Origin: Bacteroidota bacterium
GTDB lineage: Bacteria > Bacteroidota > Bacteroidia > AKYH767-A > OLB10
Length of the DNA stretch: 64,000 bases
Direction of reading: 5' to 3'
NCBI GenBank assembly: GCA_016714535.1
Contig: JADKDR010000001.1
Location: 186,001-250,000 of the forward strand
Shown here: piece after piece, positions 19,319 to 29,134 of the stretch
How positions within the stretch are numbered: the stretch's first letter is position 1
Layout of the letters: each line of letters opens with the position of its first letter
Program-made: the position numbers and the translations under genes
The notes under the pieces: model-generated
What the model was told of the DNA's origin: nothing
Seen by the model: only the letters and a program-made list of their open reading frames with translations
The model's database searches: none

Positions 19319-21772
19319 TTAAGAGTCGCTCTTATTAAGAAATGGAATTGAAGACTTAATTCTTCCCATCAGGGAATTGTCTTGTGCGTCTTCTTCGTAA
19401 TAGCCATACCCGTAGCCATACCCGTAGCCATACCCATAGCCATACCCGTAGCCATAGCTATACCCATAGCCATAGCCATATTTGAGTTTCGACATTTCGA
19501 CACCGTTCAATATAACAGCTAATCTTGAAATCTTATTCTCATCCATTAGTTTATTGATATTGTGAATGAACATTTTTCGAGAATAGTTTGCTCGAACAAT
19601 ATAAATTGGATAATCAACTTTTTGAATAATTGGAATTCCATCACTGACTATTCCAACAGGCGGAAGGTCAATAATTATCATATCATAACTTTCCTTAAGC
19701 TTAACAATCATTTCATCCATGCGTGCGGCAAGAATAAGCTCTGAAGGGTTGGGAGGAATTGGGCCTGCAGTAATAAAATCGAGATTTTCAAGCGAACTAT
19801 GGATAATGCAATTTTCTACCGAATCTTTGCCTATCAAAATTGTTGAAACCCCACGCAGATTCTCAGCATTAAAGCCAAGGTGAATTTTAGGCTTGCGCAA
19901 ATCGAGATCCAGAATTATTACCCGTTTTCCTGAAAAAGCTATAACCCCAGCAAGATTAATAGCATTAAACGTTTTTCCTTCACCTGAAATGGTTGAAGTT
20001 ACCGCCATTACTTTCTTAGGGCCTTCTACATTGATAAATTGTAAGTTAGTTCGAATACTCCTAAATGATTCCGAAATTATGGATTTGGGATTCTTATCAA
20101 CCAATAATTGTGAAATAGGAATTGCGCGCTTATACTTTGGAACTATTCCCAATAATGCAGCATCGGTATATTGTCCAATTTCGTCAAGTGAGGTAATTTC
20201 GTTGTACATAAGGTACTTACTCACTATGAGAATAAAACTTGAAAAAATACCTAACAATAAGGCGGTACTTAGAATTAATGGTTTCTTTGGCGAAACAGGA
20301 TAGCGAGGCGCTGCTGCTTGTTCAAGTATAATATTTTCTGCTACATACCCTGCTTTAATAATTGAAAACTCAGCCTTTTTCTCTAGTAAGAGTTCATAGA
20401 ATTTTTCGTTTACATTAAACAATCGTTCAAGCCTGGCAAATCGAGCTTCTTGCTCCGGCAACTTATTTACAAGACCTTCTATTTCTCCAATTTGTTTGCG
20501 TGTAGCTTGAATTCTTGCGTTAATAATTTCTTGCTGATTAATTATTGACCTTACAATAAAACTTACAGTTGACTGAATTTGTGTATCGAGCAACTTATAC
20601 GAACTGGTTTCGCTTGTTGTTTGTGCCAACATGCGATTTTTTTCATTCATCATCATTACTAACTGCTCAAGTAAATCTCCTATACCTCCCTCATCGCGAA
20701 TACCAAAGAGTGACAACACCATTTGATTGGGTTCTTTGCTCAAGGATAATTCTTTTTTTAGATCATCGTAAATGCTGTATTCCAACTGCGCATTGATTAA
20801 TGTTTGATGCAAAGCATTAAACTGATTTTGCAAGTTGGTAATAGTACCTGCTGGTGTAAAAACTTTAGTTTCCTTTTTAAAGTCCTGCAATGAATCTTCG
20901 CTATTATTCATCAGTAACTCTACATTTAAAATAGTACTATTAATAAACTCCAGTACTTTATTGGCAGTGGCATTATTTCGCTCAACATCGTAGTTGATAA
21001 ATTCATTGGCTATGTTATTTACTACATCTGAACTTTTAGGCCCATTATAATCCTGCAATTTTATTTGCAGTGTGCGTGCTTCAGGGTTTACCACTGTTAG
21101 TTGCAACTTAGCAGCATAATCGCGCACAAGTGCTGCCATATCATTTAAGATAAAATAATACGAAGCGCCTCCTTTTATTGTTGCCTGATGTTCCAATATT
21201 CTTGGCCAATCGATGGGTATTACTTTGATGCGCAGTGCCGGCAAATCAACCCAGGTGTCTGCCTTATAGGTTGCTTTTAATTCTTCTTTGCCATCGTAAT
21301 TTTTATACGAGATGGTATAGTTGTTTTTATCTACAAATTCAATATTAAAAGCTCTTCCAAAAATACTTGAATCTTTAATTTCATACCCTATATAAAAAGG
21401 ACAAGAACGATACATCTCAAAATCGAGAACGGCACCTCGCAAAAAATAACTGATGTCGAGCGGCAATCTGACTAATGAGCGCTCTACAATCACTTTTGAA
21501 CGAATCATTTCCATTTCGCTTGCAAGTCGCGAACGATCGTCATTCAGGTAATTGCTACTTATATCTAATATTTTGTTTGCTTTGTTTTCACTCGAAATTT
21601 TTATTAACGATGCCGCCTCAAAAGTAGGTTGTGTATACCGGATGAATAGAAAACCCGACAACATACAAACTCCGATAAAAAGCATTACCCAAATTACATT
21701 TTTGCGTGCAATGGTTGCAAATAACCGAAAATCGAAATCTTCGTTAAACTGGGTTATCTTTTTTTTAGGCAT
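19319..21772 (-). CDS. wzc: Polysaccharide co-polymerase / BY-kinase (Wzc type)
   Basis: 817 aa inner-membrane protein that joins chain-length control to tyrosine autophosphorylation. Residues about 20-110 form the Wzz domain with the first membrane helix. A long coiled-coil periplasmic part follows (about 260-470, including the PEQEARFARLER block), then the PxxPxxP-type segment YPVSPKKP before the second helix (about 500). The kinase domain shows Walker A SGEGKTF (about 598), Walker A' IILDLDLRKPK and Walker B MIIIDLPPVG. The C terminus carries a striking Tyr-Gly tail (see the repeat at 19397-19480), the presumed autophosphorylation cluster. Two bp after wza; the pair forms the export machine of the polysaccharide operon. 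Confidence 0.95.
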   Translation of the reverse strand: MPKKKITQFNEDFDFRLFATIARKNVIWVMLFIGVCMLSGFLFIRYTQPTFEAASLIKISSENKANKILDISSNYLNDDRSRLASEMEMIRSKVIVERSLVRLPLDISYFLRGAVLDFEMYRSCPFYIGYEIKDSSIFGRAFNIEFVDKNNYTISYKNYDGKEELKATYKADTWVDLPALRIKVIPIDWPRILEHQATIKGGASYYFILNDMAALVRDYAAKLQLTVVNPEARTLQIKLQDYNGPKSSDVVNNIANEFINYDVERNNATANKVLEFINSTILNVELLMNNSEDSLQDFKKETKVFTPAGTITNLQNQFNALHQTLINAQLEYSIYDDLKKELSLSKEPNQMVLSLFGIRDEGGIGDLLEQLVMMMNEKNRMLAQTTSETSSYKLLDTQIQSTVSFIVRSIINQQEIINARIQATRKQIGEIEGLVNKLPEQEARFARLERLFNVNEKFYELLLEKKAEFSIIKAGYVAENIILEQAAAPRYPVSPKKPLILSTALLLGIFSSFILIVSKYLMYNEITSLDEIGQYTDAALLGIVPKYKRAIPISQLLVDKNPKSIISESFRSIRTNLQFINVEGPKKVMAVTSTISGEGKTFNAINLAGVIAFSGKRVIILDLDLRKPKIHLGFNAENLRGVSTILIGKDSVENCIIHSSLENLDFITAGPIPPNPSELILAARMDEMIVKLKESYDMIIIDLPPVGIVSDGIPIIQKVDYPIYIVRANYSRKMFIHNINKLMDENKISRLAVILNGVEMSKLKYGYGYGYSYGYGYGYGYGYGYGYGYGYYEEDAQDNSLMGRIKSSIPFLNKSDS
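19397..19480 (-). repeat. Tyr-Gly dipeptide repeat in the Wzc tail
   Basis: 28 codons encoding 15 tyrosines alternating with glycine (one Ser; last two are Tyr-Tyr), followed by EED. At DNA level it is a near-regular 6/12-bp repeat on the plus strand (CCATAC, CCGTAG and similar units). Such tracts can change length by slippage in steps of 6 bp, keeping the frame. The tyrosines match the place of the Wzc C-terminal phosphorylation cluster. Confidence 0.9.
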
Positions 21773-21774
21773 CC

Positions 21775-22563
21775 TTATTTGGAGTTAATTTGATTGATAA
21801 AATTATAGATCAGTAATCCGCTCGTTATGATTCCTACTATGGGGGCAACTTCGGCCAGTATTCCCTGCGATAGTCTTGGTACAGGTTCTACATAAATTAT
21901 ATCGTTTGCCTGTAGTAGCAAATTGCTTTGCCTTAGTCCCTCTACTGTACTTAAATCAATAAGTTGAATTTGTGGGTTTCGTGTATCACCGCGTATCAAC
22001 TTTATTTTTCTGGCTTTTCCTGTTTGTGTTATTCCTCCAGCTATAGCTATTGCCTCTATCAGTGTTGTGTTTTCATTTTGCAACGGTATTACCCTTCCTA
22101 AGCCACCTGTGCCAGTAAATACGATAACTCTTCTATTTATAACATTAACAATTGCAAAAGGCTTTTTATAATAAACCGAATATTTTTCTTCAAGCATTTT
22201 TTCAGCTTCCGAAATGGTCATTTCTTTAATCTTTATTTTACCAATTTGCGGAAGTTTTACATTGCCATCCAAATCTACATCATATTGTATGCCACGTTCT
22301 ATGGCCTGATTGTTTGAAAGGTTAAAAGAGGCATTTGGATTTCCTGAGGATATGGAGCGCTCGATGAGCTTTTCACCATCGTTGCTAAACAACGAAAATT
22401 CAATTATGTCGAAGGGTGCAATTCGGTACTCCACATTACCTATTGTTTGATCGGTGGTATAGGGGAAATCGCTTGGAGTTTTAAACATAATACTTGGGTT
22501 AATGGTTTTGCCACAACTGCTTAGTATAATTACCACCACTCCCATAAAAAATAAGTTACGCAT
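21775..22563 (-). CDS. wza: Polysaccharide export outer-membrane lipoprotein (Wza type)
   Basis: 262 aa. Lipobox ending LSSC (Cys17). A poly_export (BexD/CtrA/VexA) domain with YRIAPFDIIEFSLF, then a SLBB-type beta-grasp domain with VNVINRRVIVFTGTG and LIEAIAIAGGITQTGKARKIKLIRG. The C-terminal hydrophobic segment (about 238-258) is the usual outer-membrane helix. It forms the export channel for the polysaccharide with Wzc, whose gene starts 2 bp downstream. First gene of the four-gene operon; a TAnnTTTG box lies about 27 bp upstream of the start. Confidence 0.94.
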   Translation of the reverse strand: MRNLFFMGVVVIILSSCGKTINPSIMFKTPSDFPYTTDQTIGNVEYRIAPFDIIEFSLFSNDGEKLIERSISSGNPNASFNLSNNQAIERGIQYDVDLDGNVKLPQIGKIKIKEMTISEAEKMLEEKYSVYYKKPFAIVNVINRRVIVFTGTGGLGRVIPLQNENTTLIEAIAIAGGITQTGKARKIKLIRGDTRNPQIQLIDLSTVEGLRQSNLLLQANDIIYVEPVPRLSQGILAEVAPIVGIITSGLLIYNFINQINSK

Positions 22564-23214
22564 AGATTTGTTTTAAGTTTAAGAGAAGGCAAAACTAACA
22601 AAAGTTTTTAGAATTGTTAATAACTAATTAAATGTAAAAAGCCAAGAAAATTTTGAGTCTTCCATTCGTTGCCAGATGTGGCCTCATTTGTTTATAGAGC
22701 TGCCAATATAAGTTGCTTATAAATGCTATTTTAACCGGAATACTTGCTCCTTGACAACCAAGTTACCTCCATAATGAGACTGGATTATGCACGTATTTAC
22801 CCAAAGAATATTGCTTAAGCCACCCCTATTTTATCTCTCCATTTGAAATCAATTTAACACTCTTAGTTCATGAGAGCTTGCTTAATTATTTAAAATTTTG
22901 ATTTTGAACTTGAAACCTATAACAAATCGCCTCTCAATAAAAAAGGCCTTTACTTACTTTCACATTGTTTTGTTTTGGCGAAGAGTAGCTGCATATTTTT
23001 AGATTAATAATTAAAAGCAAAATCCTGGTCGAATCTCGTAAGTGTTTTATTGAGGTTATGACCATTTTTTTCATAACTTATTAATTCTATTCGGCTTTTG
23101 AAATCGAACTGGCTAGTTGGTAATCGTTATCGATTTTTTAAAGGCCTCAAAAAAAATTTATGTAGATTTACAATTCTATTTAATAAGCAGTTTTACTTAC
23201 TTTATAAAATCTCA
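22564..23214. other. Divergent intergenic region, 651 bp
   Basis: Long AT-rich spacer between wza (minus) and the kelch T9SS gene (plus). Contains the wza -7 box and a short AAAGGCCTTT palindrome near 22945. An open frame runs upstream of the kelch start to 23098 with only a TTG start, and I regard it as non-coding. I see no RNA gene. Confidence 0.55.
22590..22597 (-). promoter_or_regulatory. Putative -7 box for the wza operon
   Basis: Minus strand TAGTTTTG, an exact match to TAnnTTTG, 27 bp before the wza start. No clear TTTG -33 partner. Confidence 0.4.
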
Positions 23215-25314
23215 ATGAAAAATATTTATCGCCAATTTTTCCTGGCTATGTTATTTGTAATATCATTCGACTTGAGCCATGCACAATCTGATATGTGGAC
23301 ATGGATGAACGGAAGCAGTGGCGCAAATGCCTCAGGGGTTTACGGCACAAAGGGAGTAGCCTCTTCACTCAACACACCTCCTGCAATGTACGAGGCTTGT
23401 GAATGGACCGATGTGCAAGGAAATTTTTGGCTTTATGGAGGGTATAATAATTCGTCACAATTTTATTCTGACTTATGGAAATTTAATCCACTCACCAATG
23501 AATGGACTTGGGTTGAAGGACCCGGGGGAACAACAAACCAAATACCGTTACACGGCACATTGGGTATAGCATCCACATCCAATACCCCCGGAGCACGCGG
23601 CTGGGGCTTTGCCTCATGGATAGACTTAAATGGTTACTTATGGTTATTTGGTGGCTGGAGTCCTGCACTGAATGGCCCAATGAACGACCTCTGGCGTTAC
23701 AACATAGCTACAAACGAATGGACATGGATGCATGGAAGTAACACGTCTAACACAACAGGGAATTATGGAACATATCAAGTGTCTTCGCCAAGCAACGATC
23801 CTCCACCACGATTTGAATGTGGAACAAGCTGGACCGATACAAATAATAATTTGTGGCTGTTTGGCGGTGGCGATAATGGTAATATTAATAATAACGATTT
23901 ATGGAAATATGATATAGCAACCAATAGCTGGACATGGATGCATGGTTCGTCTTTAATAGGGGCACCGGGTAATTATGGAACATTAGGAGTAGCAACACCA
24001 TCTAATACTCCTGGTTCGCGATTAAACTTTGCGCACTGGAAAGATTTGACAGGCAACCTTTGGTTGATGGGTGGTAAAACACCCAATGGATTTTATAACG
24101 ATATGTGGATGTATAATACCAACACATTAATGTGGACATGGGTAAATGGAAATTCAAATTTAAATACTGCAGCCAACTATGTTTCAAATTGCACATCGGC
24201 AATTTCTGATATGCCCGGAGGACGTGGCGAAAACCGCTATTGCTGGACCGATGCTTGCGGAAAGTTTTGGATGTTTGGTGGTGCCAATAATAGTTATGGC
24301 ACTTTCTTCAATGATTTGTGGCAATATGACCCAGCATTAAATTTATGGAGGAGAATAAATGGGAGTATCTCTTCCAATCAGGCTGGTAATTATGGAATTA
24401 AAGGCCTTGCGGCAGCGACAAATTTTCCATCTTCTCGATGGGGTGGCAATGCAGCTATCGATTTGCAAGGTAATCTTTGGTTGTTTGGGGGTTCTGAAAA
24501 TTGGCCTACTTTTAAAAATGACGTATGGCGTTTCGTTCCTGATTCAACTTGTGGTGGTTGCATAAATGTTGCTCAAGCTCCAATTATAAACCTCCAATCA
24601 AGCGATACCATTTTTTGCGAAAAGCAATGCATTAATTTTACCGATCTTAGTACAAATAATCCTACATCGTGGCAATGGAATTTTACCGGTGCATTGCCCT
24701 CAACTTCGACCGACCAAAACCCAATTGGTATTTGCTATAACAACTATGGCAGCTTTGATGTTACGCTTATAGCCTGTAACAGCGGGGGTTGCGACACGTT
24801 GACTTTACCCGGCTTTATAAACGAATATCAAATACCAGCACCATCAATTACACAATCGGGCGATACATTGTTTTCGTCAGCAGCTGTTTCGTATCAATGG
24901 TTTAGTGTAGATAGTGGATCAATAAATGGTGCCACTAACTATTACTATATACCAACCTATACAGGAAGTTTTTATGTTATAGTAACAGACACGAATGAGT
25001 GTGAAGGTGCATCAAGTACTATTGTTATCACAAGGGTAAATAATTTTGAAAATCCCAATTTTCAATTTGAAATTATTCCCAATCCGTTTAACGATTTCAT
25101 TATTGTGACCTTGTATTTAAAAAATCAAACTAACAAAAAAGTAGTAGTTGAAATAAAAAATACGTTGGGGCAAAGTGTTTACAATTCCGAATTAAATAAT
25201 GAGAATAATAAATACACCAAAGCCATAAATTTATCATTTCTCGAAAAAGGAATTTATTTTGTTGAAGTGGTTGTAGACGGAAATAATTTGTCAAAGAAAA
25301 TAATGAAGCAATGA
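23215..25314 (+). CDS. Kelch-repeat T9SS surface protein with PKD-like domain
   Basis: About 699 aa from ATG 23215, chosen because it gives a clean signal peptide (MKNIYRQFFLAMLFVISF to SHAQ); an upstream TTG start would put 39 odd residues before it. The body holds about six kelch/galactose-oxidase-type beta-propeller blades. Each has a W-x-WMxG or similar motif, a DxxGNLWLFGG strand and an NDLWKYD strand. A PKD-like domain follows (CEKQCINFTDLS to GGCDTL), then an Ig-like segment and a T9SS type A sorting domain (IIPNPFNDFIIVTLY to GIYFVEVV). Predicted exported and surface-anchored; ligand unknown. The next gene starts 30 bp downstream and shares the PKD-like domain, suggesting a related pair in one operon. 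Confidence 0.88.
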   Translation: MKNIYRQFFLAMLFVISFDLSHAQSDMWTWMNGSSGANASGVYGTKGVASSLNTPPAMYEACEWTDVQGNFWLYGGYNNSSQFYSDLWKFNPLTNEWTWVEGPGGTTNQIPLHGTLGIASTSNTPGARGWGFASWIDLNGYLWLFGGWSPALNGPMNDLWRYNIATNEWTWMHGSNTSNTTGNYGTYQVSSPSNDPPPRFECGTSWTDTNNNLWLFGGGDNGNINNNDLWKYDIATNSWTWMHGSSLIGAPGNYGTLGVATPSNTPGSRLNFAHWKDLTGNLWLMGGKTPNGFYNDMWMYNTNTLMWTWVNGNSNLNTAANYVSNCTSAISDMPGGRGENRYCWTDACGKFWMFGGANNSYGTFFNDLWQYDPALNLWRRINGSISSNQAGNYGIKGLAAATNFPSSRWGGNAAIDLQGNLWLFGGSENWPTFKNDVWRFVPDSTCGGCINVAQAPIINLQSSDTIFCEKQCINFTDLSTNNPTSWQWNFTGALPSTSTDQNPIGICYNNYGSFDVTLIACNSGGCDTLTLPGFINEYQIPAPSITQSGDTLFSSAAVSYQWFSVDSGSINGATNYYYIPTYTGSFYVIVTDTNECEGASSTIVITRVNNFENPNFQFEIIPNPFNDFIIVTLYLKNQTNKKVVVEIKNTLGQSVYNSELNNENNKYTKAINLSFLEKGIYFVEVVVDGNNLSKKIMKQ

Positions 25315-25344
25315 AAATAAGTAATCGAAACTAAAAAATTAGAA

Positions 25345-27200
25345 ATGAAAAAAGTAAAACATTTAATCGTAGCAATACTATTTCTGACTACTTACATGCC
25401 ATTTGCAACTGCACAAAAACAAGCTTGGCATTGGTATTTTGGGTATAACGCAGGTATCGATTTTAGCTCTGGTGCGCCTGGTGTTGTTACCAATGGTGCT
25501 ATCAATTGTTTAGAAGGTGTGGCTTCTATGAGTGATAGCCTTGGCAATTTACTTTTTTATACCGATGGTAGAAATGTATATGATGCTACTCACAATAATA
25601 TGCCAAATGGATTTAATTTGTTGGGTCATACATCGTCAACGCAAAGTGCTGTAATAGTGAAAAAACCTGGCGCAAATAATTTGTATTATATTTTTACAAT
25701 GGATTATAATCACGATGGATTAAGTGCCGGTGATGGTTTTAATTATTCAATAGTAGACATGAATTTGAATGGCTCACTTGGCGATGTGGTAACTGCAAAC
25801 ATGCCAATAAGAGCAAATGTTTTTGAAAAAATTTGTGCAACAAAACATGGAAATAATATGGATTATTGGATAATGATTAATGACTGGATTGATGATGATA
25901 TATATGCTTACCTACTCGACTCTACCGGACTTAATTTGACACCTGTGATAAGCAATGCCGGGCCGTTTCATGGGCAAGATATTGGGCAGAGCGCAGGTTA
26001 TTTTAAAGCCAATAGACAAGGCAATAAACTTGCATTGGCATTGTGGGCAAAAACTCGTTTGATATTTTAGACTTTAATAATCAAACAGGTATTGCAAGCA
26101 ATCACATCATATTGCAAGCTCCCGACATGGAATACACTTATGGTGCAGAGTTTTCGCCCAGTGGAAAGTATTTATATGGCACCAGAATGAATCCTCCATC
26201 AAAATTATTTCAATTTGACTTAAGTGCCGGCTCACAAGTTGCAATATTGAATAGTAGAACTACCTTGGATTCCAATCTCAATTCTTATTATTATTCTGCC
26301 TTACAAATTGCCCCTGATTTTAAAATTTATGCTGCCCACCGCGATAACAATACCCTTGGAGTAATAGACCAACCCGATTCTGCTGCGTTGAATTGCAGCT
26401 ATATTGACAATGCCGTTTATTTTTCAGGAAATATTTGCGCATCCGGTTTGCCCAATTTTGTGCCAGATTATGTTTTCCCAATTACGGCTACAATTCCAAC
26501 GGCAAATCTGCAATCATCCGACACCATCTTCTGTGAAAAGCAATCCATCAACTTTTTTGATTTGTCAACTAATAATCCTACTTCATGGCAATGGTATTTT
26601 ACTGGTGCACAACCTAATTCTTCTACGTTGCAAAATCCTAATGGAATATATTATCCAAACTATGGACAGTTTGATGTAAGCCTCAAAGTATGTAATGTTG
26701 GCGGTTGCGACAGTTTGTTTTTCCCAAATTTTATTGCTGAATTACAAAGCCCACCAGCGCCAATTGTAACTGTTAATGGCAGCATAATGTGCTCATCGCC
26801 TGCATATTCTTACGCATGGTACGAGACTTCTAGCTTATCTACCATTTTATCAACTACCCAATGTTTTCAACCACTAATACCGGGAGATTATTTTGTAATT
26901 ATTGCAGATAGTAACGGTTGCAGTACACCTTCGGCTACCGTGATTATCACATCAATAAAAGAACATGAAACCAACCCTTGCAAACTATGGCTTAGTGGCA
27001 CTAAATTAAATTTACAAAGTAATTGCATCACTGACCCTGAATCTTTTTTACAGGTATATGATGCACAAGGCAAAGAAGTTTTCAAATCGCAACTTTCATC
27101 ATCGAGTGTTGACCTGCCCCTAACCAACAGTGGAATTTATTTTTATCGTTTGGTATCGCGCGGATTAGAATCGCAAGGGAAGTTTTCGTTTCTGAAGTAA
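25345..27200 (+). pseudogene. T9SS surface protein with beta-propeller and PKD-like domain, frameshifted
   Basis: The first fragment (25345-26070) has a signal peptide (MKKVKHLIVAILFLTTY to ATAQ) and the start of a PD40/WD40-like propeller (WHWYFGYNAGIDFSSGAP, FYTDGRNVYD, IVKKPGANNLYYIFTMD). The second continues in another frame (from about 26050 to 27200): NSFDILDFNNQTG, FSPSGKYLYGTR, the PKD-like block CEKQSINFFDLSTNNP, and a T9SS type A tail ending FYRLVSRGLESQG. The frames meet at five A (26050-26054); a sixth A restores LALALWAKNSFDILDF, one protein of about 618 aa. Its PKD-like part is closely similar to that of the preceding kelch protein, so the two may have exchanged or duplicated this domain. 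Confidence 0.85.
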
Positions 27201-27668
27201 GAGGTTCACATTTTTTTGACTCTTAGTTCGTTAGCGTTGTTGACTACAAAATCGCAATATTTGGATTGTATTCTACAAAAGTTATGTTTTTTTTGGAATC
27301 AATTCCAAAAAAGTCGTAAGTGCGTCCTGCTTCTTAGATCGTATATGGTGATAGATACAGTCCTGTCATTAGCCACGTAGTTATCTATTGACAACACATT
27401 GTGTGTCCCATTACTATTTCAAGACAATTCAGGAATGCATTTGTTCAACTGAGGGAGAGCAATATCACTGGGATAGGAAATGATGTGTATATGGTGTTGC
27501 AAAGTAAGCCACAACTAATCTATCGCATTTGAAAAGTCAAACTTAAAAACTAGTTCTGAATAATTTTTTATAGCCGGGTTGTTGGGTTACGTTTTCTTCA
27601 AAACGCTTGATATAAAAAATGCCTGCAACTTTTACATTGCAGGCATTACTATTATAGGATTTCGGGGT
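27201..27668. other. Intergenic region, 468 bp, between convergent genes
   Basis: AT-rich. A near-perfect inverted repeat TTTTTTGGAAT / ATTCCAAAAAA (27289-27312, 2-nt loop) follows the plus-strand T9SS gene but lacks a T run after it. A good terminator for the minus-strand gene lies at 27611-27646. No ORF or RNA gene supported. Confidence 0.55.
27611..27646 (-). terminator. Rho-independent terminator of the S74-domain gene
   Basis: On the minus strand a perfect 10-bp stem ATGCCTGCAA / TTGCAGGCAT (27646-27637 with 27628-27619) with an 8-nt loop is followed by a T run. It lies 23 bp after the stop codon of the upstream gene. Confidence 0.9.
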
Positions 27669-28994
27669 TTACTTAGTTACTAATACAGTACCATTGGCTA
27701 TGATAGTTGTTCCAGATGTAACGCTGTATATATACGTTCCATCGGCAAGACCATCTGTACTTACGTTCATGGCGCGGTTGTTTATTTGTTGAGAATAAAC
27801 TACCTTGCCTTCAGCGCTGATAATAGTAAGGGTGGCATTTGCTACATCAGACTGCATTACAAAATTGATATTAGTTTTTGCAGGATTTGGGCTTACAGTT
27901 ACCAATGACGCTCCTGCTACTCCATTGCGTAAGCTATTTTGCTGAACAAGCTGCGCTATCGATTTTTCCATCAAAGCAATTTTTGCCTTCATTTCTTCAA
28001 GAGCCATATCTTTCGCTATGATTGCTTCTTGTTGTTGATTAACAGCGCTAACCAATACTGGAATTAACCCAATATAATTTACAGCATCAAACTCGTACGC
28101 TTCGCGAATCACGTTACCCTTGCGGTCAACCTTAGGAGGAATGGCCACAGACTTTACAAGCTCAGGAAAAGTTTGCGCAACATTTTCAGCAATCAAACCA
28201 ATGTGACGGCCCATTGGAGCACTTAGTGGCACATCATGACGATACTCATAAGACGATGGCTTAATAGCTGCCAATTGATTTAAAGCACTTGTATAAGGAG
28301 TAATGTTTTGCTTAACTCGTGCATCCGAAGCTTGATAATAACGTACAGCAAACATATCTCCATTCATTATTCCTGCATAATCCAAGCCTGCAGTATCAGG
28401 AGGTGTATCGGTTGATCCATAAACACCATAATTTCTCCAGCCAAGCTCTGCGTGACCTTCAACTCCAATTGAAAAGTGACCACGTGTAGACTCGCCAAAC
28501 ACACCGGTTACAACAGGATTGTTAGCATTGGTTGTATCAGCTGCTATGGCGAAGCCACCTACTCCCGATACAGAACTTAACCCTACAACCCCATAAGAAC
28601 CGCCTGTTCCGTAGGCACCTATCCATCCACCAACAGCATTCATACCAATTCCGTAGCCCGCTGCAGGTTCTGAATAAGCGTAAATAGCTTGAACATCTTT
28701 AGTTCCTACAAATCCAACAGTAGCGCTAAATGCAGGAAAGGTATCAGCAGCAAGCTTTCCTCCCAATAATTCAAGAGATGACTTTGGCGCAGCCACACCA
28801 ATTCCTACCTTGCCATTGCCCATTATAGTCATTCGGGTTTTGTTGGCAGTAATTAATTTTAAAGGCTTAGAATTCAGGCTACCCAATTTTTCGGTACCGC
28901 CAAGTGTATTACCGGCAGTTAGCCAATTACCTTGCGCATTTACTTGTGTATAAGCAAAGGCTAATACGCAAGCGCTTAGAAATAATTTTTTCAT
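27669..28994 (-). CDS. T9SS protein with S74 (endosialidase-type) chaperone domain
   Basis: 441 aa. Signal peptide (MKKLFLSACVLAFAYTQVNAQG). The N-terminal half holds tail-fibre-like segments (GNWLTAGNTLGGTEKLGSLN, KVGIGVAAPKSSLELLGGKL) and glycine-rich repeats. It is followed by an intramolecular chaperone of the S74 family (SDARVKQNITPYTSALNQL to RHIGLIAENVAQTFPELV, about 228-310). A coiled coil (about 320-355, QQQEAIIAKDMALEEMKAKI) leads to a T9SS type A tail (VSPNPAKTNINFV to GTVLVTK). S74 domains trimerise fibres; self-cleavage occurs in phage relatives, but here the T9SS tail lies C-terminal to it, so cleavage would release the anchor. Role unknown. Monocistronic. Confidence 0.87.
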   Translation of the reverse strand: MKKLFLSACVLAFAYTQVNAQGNWLTAGNTLGGTEKLGSLNSKPLKLITANKTRMTIMGNGKVGIGVAAPKSSLELLGGKLAADTFPAFSATVGFVGTKDVQAIYAYSEPAAGYGIGMNAVGGWIGAYGTGGSYGVVGLSSVSGVGGFAIAADTTNANNPVVTGVFGESTRGHFSIGVEGHAELGWRNYGVYGSTDTPPDTAGLDYAGIMNGDMFAVRYYQASDARVKQNITPYTSALNQLAAIKPSSYEYRHDVPLSAPMGRHIGLIAENVAQTFPELVKSVAIPPKVDRKGNVIREAYEFDAVNYIGLIPVLVSAVNQQQEAIIAKDMALEEMKAKIALMEKSIAQLVQQNSLRNGVAGASLVTVSPNPAKTNINFVMQSDVANATLTIISAEGKVVYSQQINNRAMNVSTDGLADGTYIYSVTSGTTIIANGTVLVTK

Positions 28995-29111
28995 AATTAA
29001 TAAATTTTTTTTGATTAATAGTATGGCGAAGGTATCATTTCAATTGTTCCAAAAGCTAAATAAATTTAACCTGTGGATAAATAAATTTGCCTAGTTGTTT
29101 TTGTTTTTTTT

Positions 29112-29119
29112 TAGATTTG
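29112..29119 (+). promoter_or_regulatory. Putative -7 box for tRNA-His
   Basis: TAGATTTG, an exact match to TAnnTTTG, 15 bp before the tRNA. A TTTG at 29086-29089 lies 22 bp upstream and could be the -33 box. Confidence 0.45.
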
Positions 29120-29134
29120 CACCCCGAAAAACAT

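Noticed and set aside
19397..19480. Iteron-like plus-strand repeats as a replication origin
   Set aside because: They encode the in-frame Tyr-Gly tail of Wzc and lie in no origin context.
23098..23214. Longer N terminus for the kelch protein
   Set aside because: It needs a TTG start and would place 39 basic and aromatic residues before an excellent signal peptide at 23215.
27289..27312. Inverted repeat after the plus-strand T9SS gene as its terminator
   Set aside because: The hairpin has a two-base loop and no T run on the plus strand; it may be chance in AT-rich DNA.
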